A stretch of 64,000 bases of DNA from JADLGL01 sp050184415 (GTDB taxonomy: Bacteria; Pseudomonadota; Alphaproteobacteria; Rhizobiales; Kaistiaceae), in the NCBI GenBank assembly GCA_050184415.1, contig JBFXAJ010000018.1, positions 1 through 64,000 on the forward strand, given 5' to 3'. The notes under the pieces were generated by a model. The model did no database searches and had not been told where the DNA came from. It saw only the letters and a program-made list of their open reading frames with translations. Within the stretch, counting starts at the first letter, position 1, and every line of letters starts with the position of its first letter. Both the position numbers and the translations under genes were made by a program. Positions 15,606 through 24,626 of this stretch are shown piece after piece.

Positions 15606-17423
15606 ATGCGATTCAAGCTAAAGCATGCCGCGTCCGCGGTCGTGCTGGCGTCGGCGGGCCTGGCCGTGGCCACGGCGACGGTGCTCGCCCAGGACGCGCC
15701 GCTGCGCCCCGGGCAGTTCACGCTCGACGCCTACAATCCGGTGACGAACGAGATGCTGCTCGATCCGCCGGCCGAAGACTGGCTGATGATGCGCGGCAAC
15801 TATTCCAATTGGGGCTACAGCGAGCTCGACCAGATCAACCGCGACAACGTCGCCGGCCTCCAGCTCGTCTGGACCCGCGGCATGCCCGAAGGCGCCAACC
15901 AGGGTGCGCCGCTGGTCCATGACGGCATCATGTTCCTGCCCGCGCCGTGGGGCACGGTGCAGGCGATCAATGCCGCGACGGGCGACCTCATCTGGGAGTT
16001 CAGCACCGGCGGGGCGCAGACGGTCGACACCACGGCCGGCCCGCTCTTCAACAGCCTCGTGGACCGCCACCGCAGCATCTTCCTCTGGGAAGACAAGGTG
16101 ATCACGACCACCTACGACAACCACATCGTGGCGCTCGATGCCCGCAACGGCCAGGTGGTGTGGGACGTCGACCGAGGCGATCTCGGCCAGGTCGCAAGCT
16201 CCAACGGCCCGATCGTCGTCAACGGCGTGGTCGTCACCGGCTCGACCTGCCAGTTCGCCGGCTTCGGCTGCTACGTCACCGGTCACGACGTGACCAATGG
16301 CGAGGAGCTGTGGCGCAACGAGTTCATCCCGCGTCCGGGCGAGCCGGGCGACGAGACCTGGGGCGGCACGCCCTTCGAGAGCCGCTGGTGCACCGGCGCG
16401 TGGGGCCAGATCGCTTACGATCCGGACCTCAACCTCGTCTATTACGGCTCGACCGGCATCTGTCCGGCGGCCGAGTTCCAGCGCAACCAGGTCGGCGAGG
16501 ACGTCACGCTCGCCGGCACCAACACCCGCTTCGCGGTCCGTCCCGACACCGGGGAGATCATCTGGTCGCACCAGATCATCCCGAACGACAATTGGGACCA
16601 GGAATGCACGTTCGACATGTTCCTGATCGACACGGCGATCAACCCCAACCCTGACGCCCAGGGCATGATGGCGGTTGGCGACGTGACGGGCGAGACGCGT
16701 CGGAGCCTCATCGGCATGCCGTGCAAGAACCCCGTCTGGTGGGCCTTCGACGCCGAGAACGGCGAGTTCTTCTACGCCAAGGCGACCTGGGACGGAGCCC
16801 AGAACATCATCGCGTCGATCGACGGCGAAGGCGTGCCGACGATGAACCGCGAAACCGTCCTCGACGATCCGGGCGAAGAGATCTTCTTCTGCACGAGCTT
16901 CACCGGCGGCCGCGACTGGCCGAGCGGGGCCTACGACCCGACGCGGAACACGATGTTCATGCCGACGACGGACAACTGCACCTATCTCTCGGCCCGCATG
17001 GACCGCGAGCCGGCGCCGAACTTCGTCTACAACACGGCGGCGCGGGTTGTGACCAACCCGGCCAAGGACAACCCGGACATGACCGGGCGCATCGACGCCA
17101 TCAATGCCGAGACCGGCGACACGGCGTGGACCTGGGAGACCCGGGCCCGCACCTACGCGCCGCTCCTCGCCACGGCCGGCAGCCTCGTCTTCAACTCGGG
17201 TGCCGACCGCTACTTCCGTGCGCACGATTCCGACACCGGCGACCTGCTCTGGCAGACCCGCCTCGGCTCGCGCGGCTCGGGCTACACCGTGACGTTCTCG
17301 GTCGACGGCCGCCAGTACATCGCGACCCTTGCCGGCACCACGCTCGGCGGCGCCGCGGTGACGCCGGAGATCGACGACACCAACGGCTTCAACATGATCT
17401 ACGTGTTCGCCCTGCCGGAATGA
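15606..17423 (+). CDS. PQQ-dependent dehydrogenase, atypical methanol/ethanol-dehydrogenase relative
   Basis: The 605-residue protein has a signal peptide ending at VLAQ. Eight-bladed propeller repeats are visible as recurrent GxxxW and DxxTGxxxW strings (AATGDLIWEFSTG, VTNGEELWRNEF, PDTGEIIWSHQI, AETGDTAWTWET). The active-site stretch IPNDNWDQECTFD aligns with PHDEWDYAG of methanol dehydrogenase. D331 would be the catalytic Asp, and the residue two positions on is Glu333, neither the Ala of calcium enzymes nor the Asp of lanthanide enzymes. No vicinal Cys-Cys pair is present. The Glu metal-ligand region reads TCQFAGFGCYVTG. The substrate is unknown, most likely an alcohol or aldehyde. MoxJ-like, MoxR and cytochrome genes surround it. 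Confidence 0.85.
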   Translation: MRFKLKHAASAVVLASAGLAVATATVLAQDAPLRPGQFTLDAYNPVTNEMLLDPPAEDWLMMRGNYSNWGYSELDQINRDNVAGLQLVWTRGMPEGANQGAPLVHDGIMFLPAPWGTVQAINAATGDLIWEFSTGGAQTVDTTAGPLFNSLVDRHRSIFLWEDKVITTTYDNHIVALDARNGQVVWDVDRGDLGQVASSNGPIVVNGVVVTGSTCQFAGFGCYVTGHDVTNGEELWRNEFIPRPGEPGDETWGGTPFESRWCTGAWGQIAYDPDLNLVYYGSTGICPAAEFQRNQVGEDVTLAGTNTRFAVRPDTGEIIWSHQIIPNDNWDQECTFDMFLIDTAINPNPDAQGMMAVGDVTGETRRSLIGMPCKNPVWWAFDAENGEFFYAKATWDGAQNIIASIDGEGVPTMNRETVLDDPGEEIFFCTSFTGGRDWPSGAYDPTRNTMFMPTTDNCTYLSARMDREPAPNFVYNTAARVVTNPAKDNPDMTGRIDAINAETGDTAWTWETRARTYAPLLATAGSLVFNSGADRYFRAHDSDTGDLLWQTRLGSRGSGYTVTFSVDGRQYIATLAGTTLGGAAVTPEIDDTNGFNMIYVFALPE

Positions 17424-17494
17424 TCCGGCTCGGCTGAAGAGACAGCACGTCCCGGCCCGGGCTCCCCCCGGGCCGGTAGTTCTCGGCCAAGGGG

Positions 17495-18373
17495 ATGGCG
17501 TCCGGGATGGTCCATCGCAATCGGCGGCGCAAGGCCGCTCATACCGCCGCAATGCTGGCGCTCGTCGCGACGCTGGCGGCTCTTCCGGTGCATGCCCAGA
17601 ACCTTCGCGAGCTTGGCGTCTCCGACGACGAGATCAGGAACCAGCGCCGGGTAACCGGCAACAGCATCACGTTCTGCGTCAATTCCGGCTCCCTGCTTGC
17701 GCCGTTCGAACGGGAGCTTGCGGCGGAGATCGCGAGCGCTCTTCTCCTCGAATACGAGATCTTCGAGGTCGTCACCGAACCGCCGACGGCGCCCTATGAC
17801 TTCCGCCTCATGCTCGACGATGTGTCGATCTTCCGGTTGCTGGCGCGCTCCTGCGACGCCATCATGGGCTACACGCTCCTGACCAACTATCCGGACTGGA
17901 TCAGGCCCGGCCCGGTCTACCTCACGACCGAAGCCGTTCTGGTCGCAAGGTCCGGGGAGTTCGGCACTTTCGGGGAACTGCCCCCGACTTCGACGATCGG
18001 CACCCGTACCATGTCGCTCTCCGACAACTACCTCACGGCCTATCTGCGCACGCTGCCGGAAAGCCGGCGCCCCGGCCGCAACACCTATCTCACCAACCTT
18101 CAGATCATGGAGCGGCTGGCCGACCGGAGCGTCGATGCGGCGCTGGTCTGGGCGCCCGCCCTCTACGCCTATGAGGCCGCCCACGACGCCGCCGGCGCCT
18201 TCGAAATCCTCCCCGGCGTGCCGTTCGGCGCCGAGCCTACGCAGTTCGTGCTGGCGGTGCGGCCGCAGGAGCAGTTCATCGAGCTGTCGCTGTCGCAGGC
18301 CGTCCAGGCGCTGACCGCCAGCGGCACCATCGAGCGGCTCGCGATCGAGCACGGGCTGGTGCCGGCTCCATGA
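17495..18373 (+). CDS. MoxJ-like quinoprotein-associated substrate-binding protein
   Basis: The 292-residue protein has a signal peptide (AAMLALVATLAALPVHAQ) and belongs to the periplasmic solute-binding fold class 3. ITFCVNSGSLLAPFERELAAEIASALL and DDVSIFRLLARSCDAIMGYTL fit the extracellular solute-binding/MoxJ pattern. Such proteins sit beside xoxF/mxaF genes and are thought to help load or mature the dehydrogenase rather than import a solute. Here it follows the PQQ dehydrogenase by 71 bp on the same strand and is followed by the membrane and VWA genes. A second in-frame ATG exists at 17507. CAAGGGG precedes the first. Confidence 0.8.
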   Translation: MASGMVHRNRRRKAAHTAAMLALVATLAALPVHAQNLRELGVSDDEIRNQRRVTGNSITFCVNSGSLLAPFERELAAEIASALLLEYEIFEVVTEPPTAPYDFRLMLDDVSIFRLLARSCDAIMGYTLLTNYPDWIRPGPVYLTTEAVLVARSGEFGTFGELPPTSTIGTRTMSLSDNYLTAYLRTLPESRRPGRNTYLTNLQIMERLADRSVDAALVWAPALYAYEAAHDAAGAFEILPGVPFGAEPTQFVLAVRPQEQFIELSLSQAVQALTASGTIERLAIEHGLVPAP

Positions 18374-18407
18374 GGATGTCGCCCGACGACCGCGGGGCCA
18401 GCGGCTC

Positions 18408-19982
18408 GTGACCCTCGTTGCAGCGCCCGACGAACGGGCCGATACCGGATTCTCCGAGGTGCAGCGCAGCCTCGCGGCGGCGCGCCGGCGGCGGCTCTCG
18501 TACGCATTGGCCGACGCCGCCCTTCTTGGCGCGGCCGTTGCCCTCGGGGTCTATTCCGCCCTCGCCCTCCTGCAGCTCGCGGTGGGATCGGCGACGCCGG
18601 TCGCATTCTCCCTCATCCCTCCCTTTCCGGGCATCGAAGGCCTCGCCGGCAGCCAGCTCGCGCGCTTTGCCTCGGTGGCCATCGCAGCCGGCATTGTCGC
18701 CTTCATCATCCGTGCCGCGGTCGCCAGCACGAAGGTCCCGTCGGTCACGGCGATGGCCCGCGCCGCCGACCGGATCCTCGGCACCAGGGAGCGCATCGCG
18801 ACGGCGACTGAGCTCAAGGCTCGGCCGCGGCCCCAGCTATCCTCGATCGCCCGGGTGCTCGTGGACGATTTCGACCGCACCCAGGGGCCGCTCGACGTCC
18901 GCCGGCTGGTTGCAGCGACGATCCCGGCCTGGCTCCCGATCGGCGTGGCGCTCCTCGCCGCGGTCGCGGTCGGACTGACGGCGATATCCGAGGACCCGGA
19001 GACCGCTCCGCCGGCGCCGGCCGTCGAGCGCGCCGAGATTGCGGCCGTCGCGCCGGAAACCGGCGAGGACATCGTCGAGATCGCCGAGCTGATCGCGGCC
19101 GATGCCGAGCGCCGCGACGACCCCTATCTCCGCGCCCTCGCCCGCGAGCTCGACGCGCTGGGCGCGGCGATCGAGGCCAACCCCGAATTCGACCGCGCGC
19201 TCGCGACCCGGGAGCTCGCGCGGCTCCTGCCGCTCGCCGACGACGCCTATGCCCGCACCGGCGTCGCCGAAGGCGTCCCGGAGAACCTTGCCCGCCTCGT
19301 CGCGGACGCGATGGCGGACGTCGCCGGTATGCCGCGCCCGGCCCTGCTGGCACCGGCGGAGGAGGGCGGCGGCGGGAACGCCGGCGGCGGTGCCGAGGGA
19401 CCGGCCGCCGGAGCCGGAACGCCAACGCCCGAGATCGACCTCGCGGCCGTCGGGTTCGACGATGTCACGGACCGCATCCCGCGGAACCTGCCGGACTTCC
19501 CCGACAACGTGCTCGGAGCGCCGATGCCGGGCCAGATCGGTCCCGCCGAGGAGCTGGACTATGCCGCGCAGGGCCGGATCGAGGGCGCGCCGCAGGCTGG
19601 CCCCGAAGCCGCGAACAACCCCGCCGAAGCACCGGGCGGCGCTGCCCCGGCCGGGGCGGCGGCCAATGCCGGCGATGCCGCCGGCGACGCGGCAGGCGAA
19701 GGCGTGCAACCGCTCCAGGATGGGACGGTCACGCGGTTCGAAGACCTTCCCGCCCCCGGCGACGCGATGGCCCTCCCCGAAGCCGCCGACGGCAACGGGC
19801 GGCGCATCCGGCTCGACGCGCCGCCGGATGCCGCGGCGATCGCGCTCGCGGCCGGCACGCGCACCGATGGCGCCGGCTGGCTGCACCTCCCCGAGAGCGC
19901 GGTCGCCCGGCCGCTGCTGCCGCTGGCCGCCCGCGACATGCTGCGCGGCTATTTCACCGCCGCCGGGCGGGAGACCCCATGA
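18408..19982 (+). CDS. Membrane protein of the mox-like cluster, function unknown
   Basis: The protein has 524 residues. Three hydrophobic segments occur early: ALADAALLGAAVALGVYSALALLQLAVG (about 38-63), FASVAIAAGIVAFIIRAAVA (about 86-105) and AWLPIGVALLAAVAVGLTAI (about 173-192). They are followed by a long hydrophilic, Ala/Gly/Pro-rich region with no recognised domain. No catalytic motif is seen. It overlaps the next gene by 4 bp (ATGA), so the two products are probably made together and may form a membrane complex with MoxR. Analogous positions in mox operons hold MoxC/MoxK/MoxL-type proteins. GTG at 18408 is the only reasonable start in this frame. Confidence 0.75.
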   Translation: MTLVAAPDERADTGFSEVQRSLAAARRRRLSYALADAALLGAAVALGVYSALALLQLAVGSATPVAFSLIPPFPGIEGLAGSQLARFASVAIAAGIVAFIIRAAVASTKVPSVTAMARAADRILGTRERIATATELKARPRPQLSSIARVLVDDFDRTQGPLDVRRLVAATIPAWLPIGVALLAAVAVGLTAISEDPETAPPAPAVERAEIAAVAPETGEDIVEIAELIAADAERRDDPYLRALARELDALGAAIEANPEFDRALATRELARLLPLADDAYARTGVAEGVPENLARLVADAMADVAGMPRPALLAPAEEGGGGNAGGGAEGPAAGAGTPTPEIDLAAVGFDDVTDRIPRNLPDFPDNVLGAPMPGQIGPAEELDYAAQGRIEGAPQAGPEAANNPAEAPGGAAPAGAAANAGDAAGDAAGEGVQPLQDGTVTRFEDLPAPGDAMALPEAADGNGRRIRLDAPPDAAAIALAAGTRTDGAGWLHLPESAVARPLLPLAARDMLRGYFTAAGRETP

Positions 19983-22900
19983 GCTTCGGCGCCCCGCTCT
20001 GGCTCCTGGCCGGCGCCATCGTCCTCGTCGTCATCCTGCTCCATGCCCGCCGGCGCCGCGCGGTCGTCGTGCCGAGCCTCCAGATCTGGCGGCTCATCGA
20101 TGCCGCGCCGGTCCGGCGCGCAAGACTCCGCTGGCCGCCGGCGAGCCTTCTCCTCTGGCTGCAGATCGCAATCATCTTCCTCGCCGCCCTCGCGCTGGCG
20201 CAGCCACGGGTCGGCGGCGGCGCGGTCCCCGACCACATCGTCTACGTGCTCGACGCGTCCGGGAGCATGCGCGCGTCCGACGGCGGTTCGGAACGCTTTG
20301 CCGAGGCGCGCCGCGCGCTCCTGGCGGACATCCGCTCGCTGCCGACCGGGACGCGCTTCTCGGTCGTGATCGCCTCCGGCCGGCCGCACATCGCCGTCGC
20401 CCGCCAGGTCGATCCGCGCGGCGCCGAGCCGATCCTCGAACGCCTCCAGGCGAACGACGCGGCGCCGACCTGGCCCGGCGTCGCGGGGGCGATCGCGCCC
20501 CTCCTCCGCGAGGAGGAGGAGGCACAACTCGTCCTGATCACCGACGGCGCGGACGGAACGGCCGAATCGGCCCTGGCCGGCCTCGAAGGCGCCAGCCTCC
20601 GCGAGATCATCGTCGGCACCGGCCGCATCGCCAACGCGGCGCTCGTCGCCGACATCGTCGCCGACGCGTCGGACCCGGATCTCTGGCACATCGACGGTCG
20701 CGTCCTCATGTCCGGCGGCGCGGCGCCCGAAGCGCTCGCCGTCCGGTTCCGTCCCGACGGGTCCGACCGCTTCCTCGACTGGGACACGATTCCGGTCCCG
20801 CCGCCAGCCGCGGACGGGCCCGACGGCGAACGCCCGTTCTCGGCCGTGCTCGAACTGCCGGGACCGGGCGTCCTCGTCGTGGAGCTGCCGCCGGACGGCG
20901 CGCTCAACGACAACGCGTTCCATGCCGTCCTCGCGCCGGAGCGGCAGGCGCGCGTGCTCATCCTCGGCGATGCGCCGGACCTCGTCCGCGCGTTCCAGGC
21001 CGTCCCTCATGTGGAAGTCCTCGCCGCCGGCGCGCTTCCCGCCGACGACGAGCTCTACGACCTCGTGGTCGTCGCCGACGTTGCGGTCGCAAGGCGGCCC
21101 GAGACGAACGTGCTGTGGCTGGCGCGCGGCGGCCTTGCGGCCGACGGTCCGCCTCCCGCCGTCGATGACCCGACGATCACCGGCTGGGACGAGGAGCACC
21201 CGCTCTCGCTCGACGTCGCCTGGTGGGACGCAGGCCTGCCGCTGGCCTTCGCCGTGCCGCGTCTCGAAGGGGCGACGGTGCTCGCGGAAGCGTCGGGCAT
21301 GCCGCTCGTCCAGGCGCGGACGACCCCCCACGGCCGAGAGGTCCGGCTCGCCGCCGCGCTCGACGGCTCGCCATGGATCGCCCAGCCGGGCTTCCCGCTC
21401 TTCGTGTCGAACCTCGTGGACTGGCTTCGCGTCCCGCGCGGCCCCGTCGCCGCTCGGATGTGTACGGCGGGCGAACCGTGCCCAATCGAGCCGCGGCTCC
21501 TGTCCGGCGTGGTCACCCGTGCCGGCACGGAAGCCTGGCGGGCGCCCGCGGCCGCGTGGCTTTCGGACGGCGTGGAAGACACCTTCGTCCCGGAGCATAC
21601 CGGCCTCCATGAACTGACCGTCGGCGCGGCCCGGACGGTGATCGCGGTGAACGGCGCCAATGCCGTCGAGCAGCTCGGCGACGGCACCGCCGCGCGCCTT
21701 CCCGCACCGTCGGGCGGCGGCGGCCTCGACCTCGCGCCGTGGCTCCTCAGCCTCGCCCTCGTGGCGCTGGTGGTCGAGATCATCCTCGCCCGCCGCGCCG
21801 CCGCCCTGCGCCAGGCCTCGGCCGACCCGCGCACAAGGCGGCGCCAGAGCGTCCAGCTCGCGCTGCGGGTGGTCGCGGTGCTGCTGGTGCTCGCCGCGAT
21901 CCTGCAGCTCCCCCTGCCCGAACAGCAGGCGGCCGAGAATCGCGTGGTCCTGCTCGGGCCGGAGGCGGGAACAGCGGCGGCGGAGGCCCTGGCGATGGCC
22001 GGCGCCGGCATCGTGACGGCCGAGCCTACGGCCATCCTCCGCGACATCGGCGCCGCCGATCCCGGGCCCGTCCCGCCGGCCGAAGGCACAACGACCGACC
22101 CGGCGGAGCCGCTCCGGCTCGCCGCCGCGATGCTCCCCGGCAACGCCGCCGGCCGCATCGTCCTCGCCGGCTGGGACGGCGACACGGCCGGCCGCGCCAG
22201 TGCCGCGCTCGCGGACCTTGCCCCGGGCGTCACGATCGACGTCGTGCCGCTGCCGGCGATGCCGGCGGCGGAGGTGCTGGTCGAGACGATCACCGCGCCG
22301 GACGCCGCCCGCGCCGGCGACGACCTCCCGGTCGCCGCGGTGATCCTCGCTGGACGCGATGGTCCGGCGACCGTGACGGTGCTGCGCGACGGCGAGACGG
22401 TGGTGCGGACCGATGTCGATCTCCGCGCCGGCCGGAACGTCATCGATGCAGTGGTGCCGGCGGGGACGGCGACCGGCGAGATCCTCGTCGAGTTCGAGGT
22501 CGCGTCGGCCGCGGACATCGAGCCCGGCAACAACCGCGACGGAAGGCTCGTCCCGGTGAGCGCCGCCTCCTCGGTGCTGATCGTCACGCCGACGCCCGAC
22601 TGGGGCGAGTTCCTGGCGGACGCGCTCGCCGTCCAGGACGTGACCGCGACCGTCGCCACGCCCGACCGCGCGCCGTTCTACATGCGCGACTGGCTGGCCT
22701 ACGACGTCGTGGTGATGCTGAACGTGCCCGCGATCGACCTCACCACCATGCAGCAGGAGCAGATCCGCGACTATGTCGGCATCCACGGCCGCGGCCTCCT
22801 CCTCCTCGGCGGCGAGTATGCCTTCGGCCCCGGCGGCTACTACCAGACCCCGCTCGAAGAGGTGTCGCCGCTCTCGAGCCGCGTCCCCCGCGAGGCGCCG

Positions 22901-24283
22901 GTGGCGGCGTTGGGCTTCGTGCTCGACCGCTCCGGCAGCATGCGGGCCGAGGTCGGCGACCAGAACCGCCTCGACATCGCCAAGCAGGCGACCGTCTCGG
23001 CGGTGGAGCTTCTCCATCCCGAAAGCCAGGTCGTGGTGGTCGTGTTCGATTCGGAGGCGCATCTCGTCGTGCCGCTCCAGGACCCGAAGGACGACGCCGC
23101 CGTCGCCGCGGCCCTCGCGCCGGTGTCGCCGGGCGGCGGCACCGTGCTCTTCCCCGGACTCACGCAGGCCTTTGCCGAGATCGACCGCGCCGACGCGACC
23201 GCCAAGCACATCGTCGTCATGACCGACGGCCTCATCGAGCAGTTCATCGATTTCGGTCCGCTGGTCGGCGAGATGCGCCAAGCCGGCATCACCATCTCGG
23301 CGGTGGCGATCGGCGACGTCGCCGACACCGAGGTCCTCCAGAGCATCGCCCGCCTCGGCGGCGGCTCCTTCCATGCCACGCGCGACTTCCGCGCTCTCCC
23401 CGGCATCCTGGCGCAGGAGGCGCTGCTCTTGTCGGGGTCGCCGGTGCGGGACACGCCGACGCCGGTGTTCTGGGTGGACCGGTCCGACCCGTTCCTCGAC
23501 GGCCTCCCGGACACGTTCCCACTGCTGCGGAGCTATGTCCTCACCAGCGCGCAGCCCGGCGCCACGGTCCACCTCGCCCTCATCGACGACGAAGGCGAGA
23601 CGGTGCCGATCCTCGCGTCCTGGCACTATGGCGCCGGGCGCGTGCTCGGCTTCGCGTCCCACGGCGCCGGCTCGGGCACGCAGGACTGGCTCGAGCTCGG
23701 CGCCTTTCCGCTGCTCTGGTCGCAGGCGATCCGCCATTTCAGCCCGGCCACGCCGACGCAGGCCCTCCAGCCCGAGATCCTCCGGCGCGGCGATGCGGTC
23801 ATCGCCATCGCCGAGTTGCAGGACCCCGACGGCAACCCGGTCACCGACGCGGCGGTCACGGTTGCGCCGGCGGACGGCACCGCCGGCGCCGTGCCGCTCG
23901 CCGAGACAGCGCCCGGCCACTACGCGGCCGCGCTCGGCGTCCTCGGTCCCGGCACCCATCGCCTGGCGTTCACCGCCGGCGAGCTGACGGCTTCGGCCGG
24001 CATCCACATCGGCTACCCCGCGCGGCTCAATTTCGGCCGGGCCAACACCGACTTCATCGAGGCGCTCGCGGTCGCCACCGGCGGCGACACCATCGGCGCG
24101 CTCGACGAGATCGGCCCGGCACCGGCCCGCTGGACGTTCGGCGCGGGCGCATGGTGGCCCTGGCTCGTTGCCGCCCTCGCGATCTTCATCGCGGAACTCG
24201 TGCTCCGCTACGCGCCGCCTGCGCGCCTGAAGGTTATGTCCCGAGCCGTACGGCCAAGGCTGGCAAGCGCCTCACCCGGCTGA
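19979..24283 (+). CDS. Giant fusion of two VWA-domain membrane proteins (BatA/MoxL-like plus GATase1-VWA-like)
   Basis: The protein has 1434 residues. The N-half begins with a BatA-type anchor (FGAPLWLLAGAIVLVVILLHARRRR, then a second helix near 58-78). It then has a VWA domain with the MIDAS string DASGSM at residue 92, and ends with a helix near 583-605. The C-half starts with a second anchor near 627-648, contains a GATase1-like beta/alpha segment (VVVMLNVPAIDLTTMQQEQIRDYVGIHGRGLLLLGGEYAFGPGG) and a second VWA domain with DRSGSM at residue 983. It ends with a helix near 1392-1412. Each half looks like a complete protein that other bacteria encode separately. It likely partners MoxR. There is no internal stop or frameshift. 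Confidence 0.82.
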   Translation: MSFGAPLWLLAGAIVLVVILLHARRRRAVVVPSLQIWRLIDAAPVRRARLRWPPASLLLWLQIAIIFLAALALAQPRVGGGAVPDHIVYVLDASGSMRASDGGSERFAEARRALLADIRSLPTGTRFSVVIASGRPHIAVARQVDPRGAEPILERLQANDAAPTWPGVAGAIAPLLREEEEAQLVLITDGADGTAESALAGLEGASLREIIVGTGRIANAALVADIVADASDPDLWHIDGRVLMSGGAAPEALAVRFRPDGSDRFLDWDTIPVPPPAADGPDGERPFSAVLELPGPGVLVVELPPDGALNDNAFHAVLAPERQARVLILGDAPDLVRAFQAVPHVEVLAAGALPADDELYDLVVVADVAVARRPETNVLWLARGGLAADGPPPAVDDPTITGWDEEHPLSLDVAWWDAGLPLAFAVPRLEGATVLAEASGMPLVQARTTPHGREVRLAAALDGSPWIAQPGFPLFVSNLVDWLRVPRGPVAARMCTAGEPCPIEPRLLSGVVTRAGTEAWRAPAAAWLSDGVEDTFVPEHTGLHELTVGAARTVIAVNGANAVEQLGDGTAARLPAPSGGGGLDLAPWLLSLALVALVVEIILARRAAALRQASADPRTRRRQSVQLALRVVAVLLVLAAILQLPLPEQQAAENRVVLLGPEAGTAAAEALAMAGAGIVTAEPTAILRDIGAADPGPVPPAEGTTTDPAEPLRLAAAMLPGNAAGRIVLAGWDGDTAGRASAALADLAPGVTIDVVPLPAMPAAEVLVETITAPDAARAGDDLPVAAVILAGRDGPATVTVLRDGETVVRTDVDLRAGRNVIDAVVPAGTATGEILVEFEVASAADIEPGNNRDGRLVPVSAASSVLIVTPTPDWGEFLADALAVQDVTATVATPDRAPFYMRDWLAYDVVVMLNVPAIDLTTMQQEQIRDYVGIHGRGLLLLGGEYAFGPGGYYQTPLEEVSPLSSRVPREAPVAALGFVLDRSGSMRAEVGDQNRLDIAKQATVSAVELLHPESQVVVVVFDSEAHLVVPLQDPKDDAAVAAALAPVSPGGGTVLFPGLTQAFAEIDRADATAKHIVVMTDGLIEQFIDFGPLVGEMRQAGITISAVAIGDVADTEVLQSIARLGGGSFHATRDFRALPGILAQEALLLSGSPVRDTPTPVFWVDRSDPFLDGLPDTFPLLRSYVLTSAQPGATVHLALIDDEGETVPILASWHYGAGRVLGFASHGAGSGTQDWLELGAFPLLWSQAIRHFSPATPTQALQPEILRRGDAVIAIAELQDPDGNPVTDAAVTVAPADGTAGAVPLAETAPGHYAAALGVLGPGTHRLAFTAGELTASAGIHIGYPARLNFGRANTDFIEALAVATGGDTIGALDEIGPAPARWTFGAGAWWPWLVAALAIFIAELVLRYAPPARLKVMSRAVRPRLASASPG

Positions 24284-24626
24284 CGGCGAAAGGGTCGTCG
24301 CTCAGGAGGACTGGCACGCGGGCGAGCTGCAGCAGCGGGATCAGCGTCCGGGAAACCCTCATGAGCCAGAAGGCGACGGCCCGCGGCGGGCCGGATCCGG
24401 GCGCTGCGACCGACCAGCCCGTCGCTATCACCGTCCATGACGGAATCGCCGCTCGAGGGCGATCTCGATCTCATCGGGCGGATCGCGGACCATCCCGAAC
24501 GGCACGGCAACGATTCGTCGGAGATCTTCGCTGGGATGAACGGCGTGGGGCGGCGCCCGGACTGGAACGTGTTCTCGAGGGCTCTGGCACGCGCGAACGT
24601 TTCCTCCCGCGGCCGCCCAGCCTCGC
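24284..24626. other. 343-bp intergenic region between convergent genes, no gene seen
   Basis: The VWA fusion and murI converge here. A short plus-strand frame starting at 24437 (TESPLEGDLDLIGRIADHPERHGND...) looks weakly protein-like at first, but it runs into the antisense of murI and has no clear ribosome-binding site. No T-rich terminator was found. Confidence 0.4.

Noticed and set aside
15606..17423. Classification as XoxF lanthanide methanol dehydrogenase
   Set aside because: The lanthanide-specific Asp two residues after the catalytic Asp is a Glu, the vicinal cysteines are absent, and the metal-ligand region differs.
15618..17552. A 644-codon open frame on the minus strand
   Set aside because: It is antisense to the PQQ dehydrogenase, which has clear propeller repeats and a ribosome-binding site. 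The minus product is Val/Arg/Glu-rich with no motif.
19949..24007. A 1352-codon open frame on the minus strand
   Set aside because: It is the antisense shadow of the two-VWA fusion gene. High GC suppresses stops, and the product is Arg/Glu/Gly-rich low complexity with no domain.
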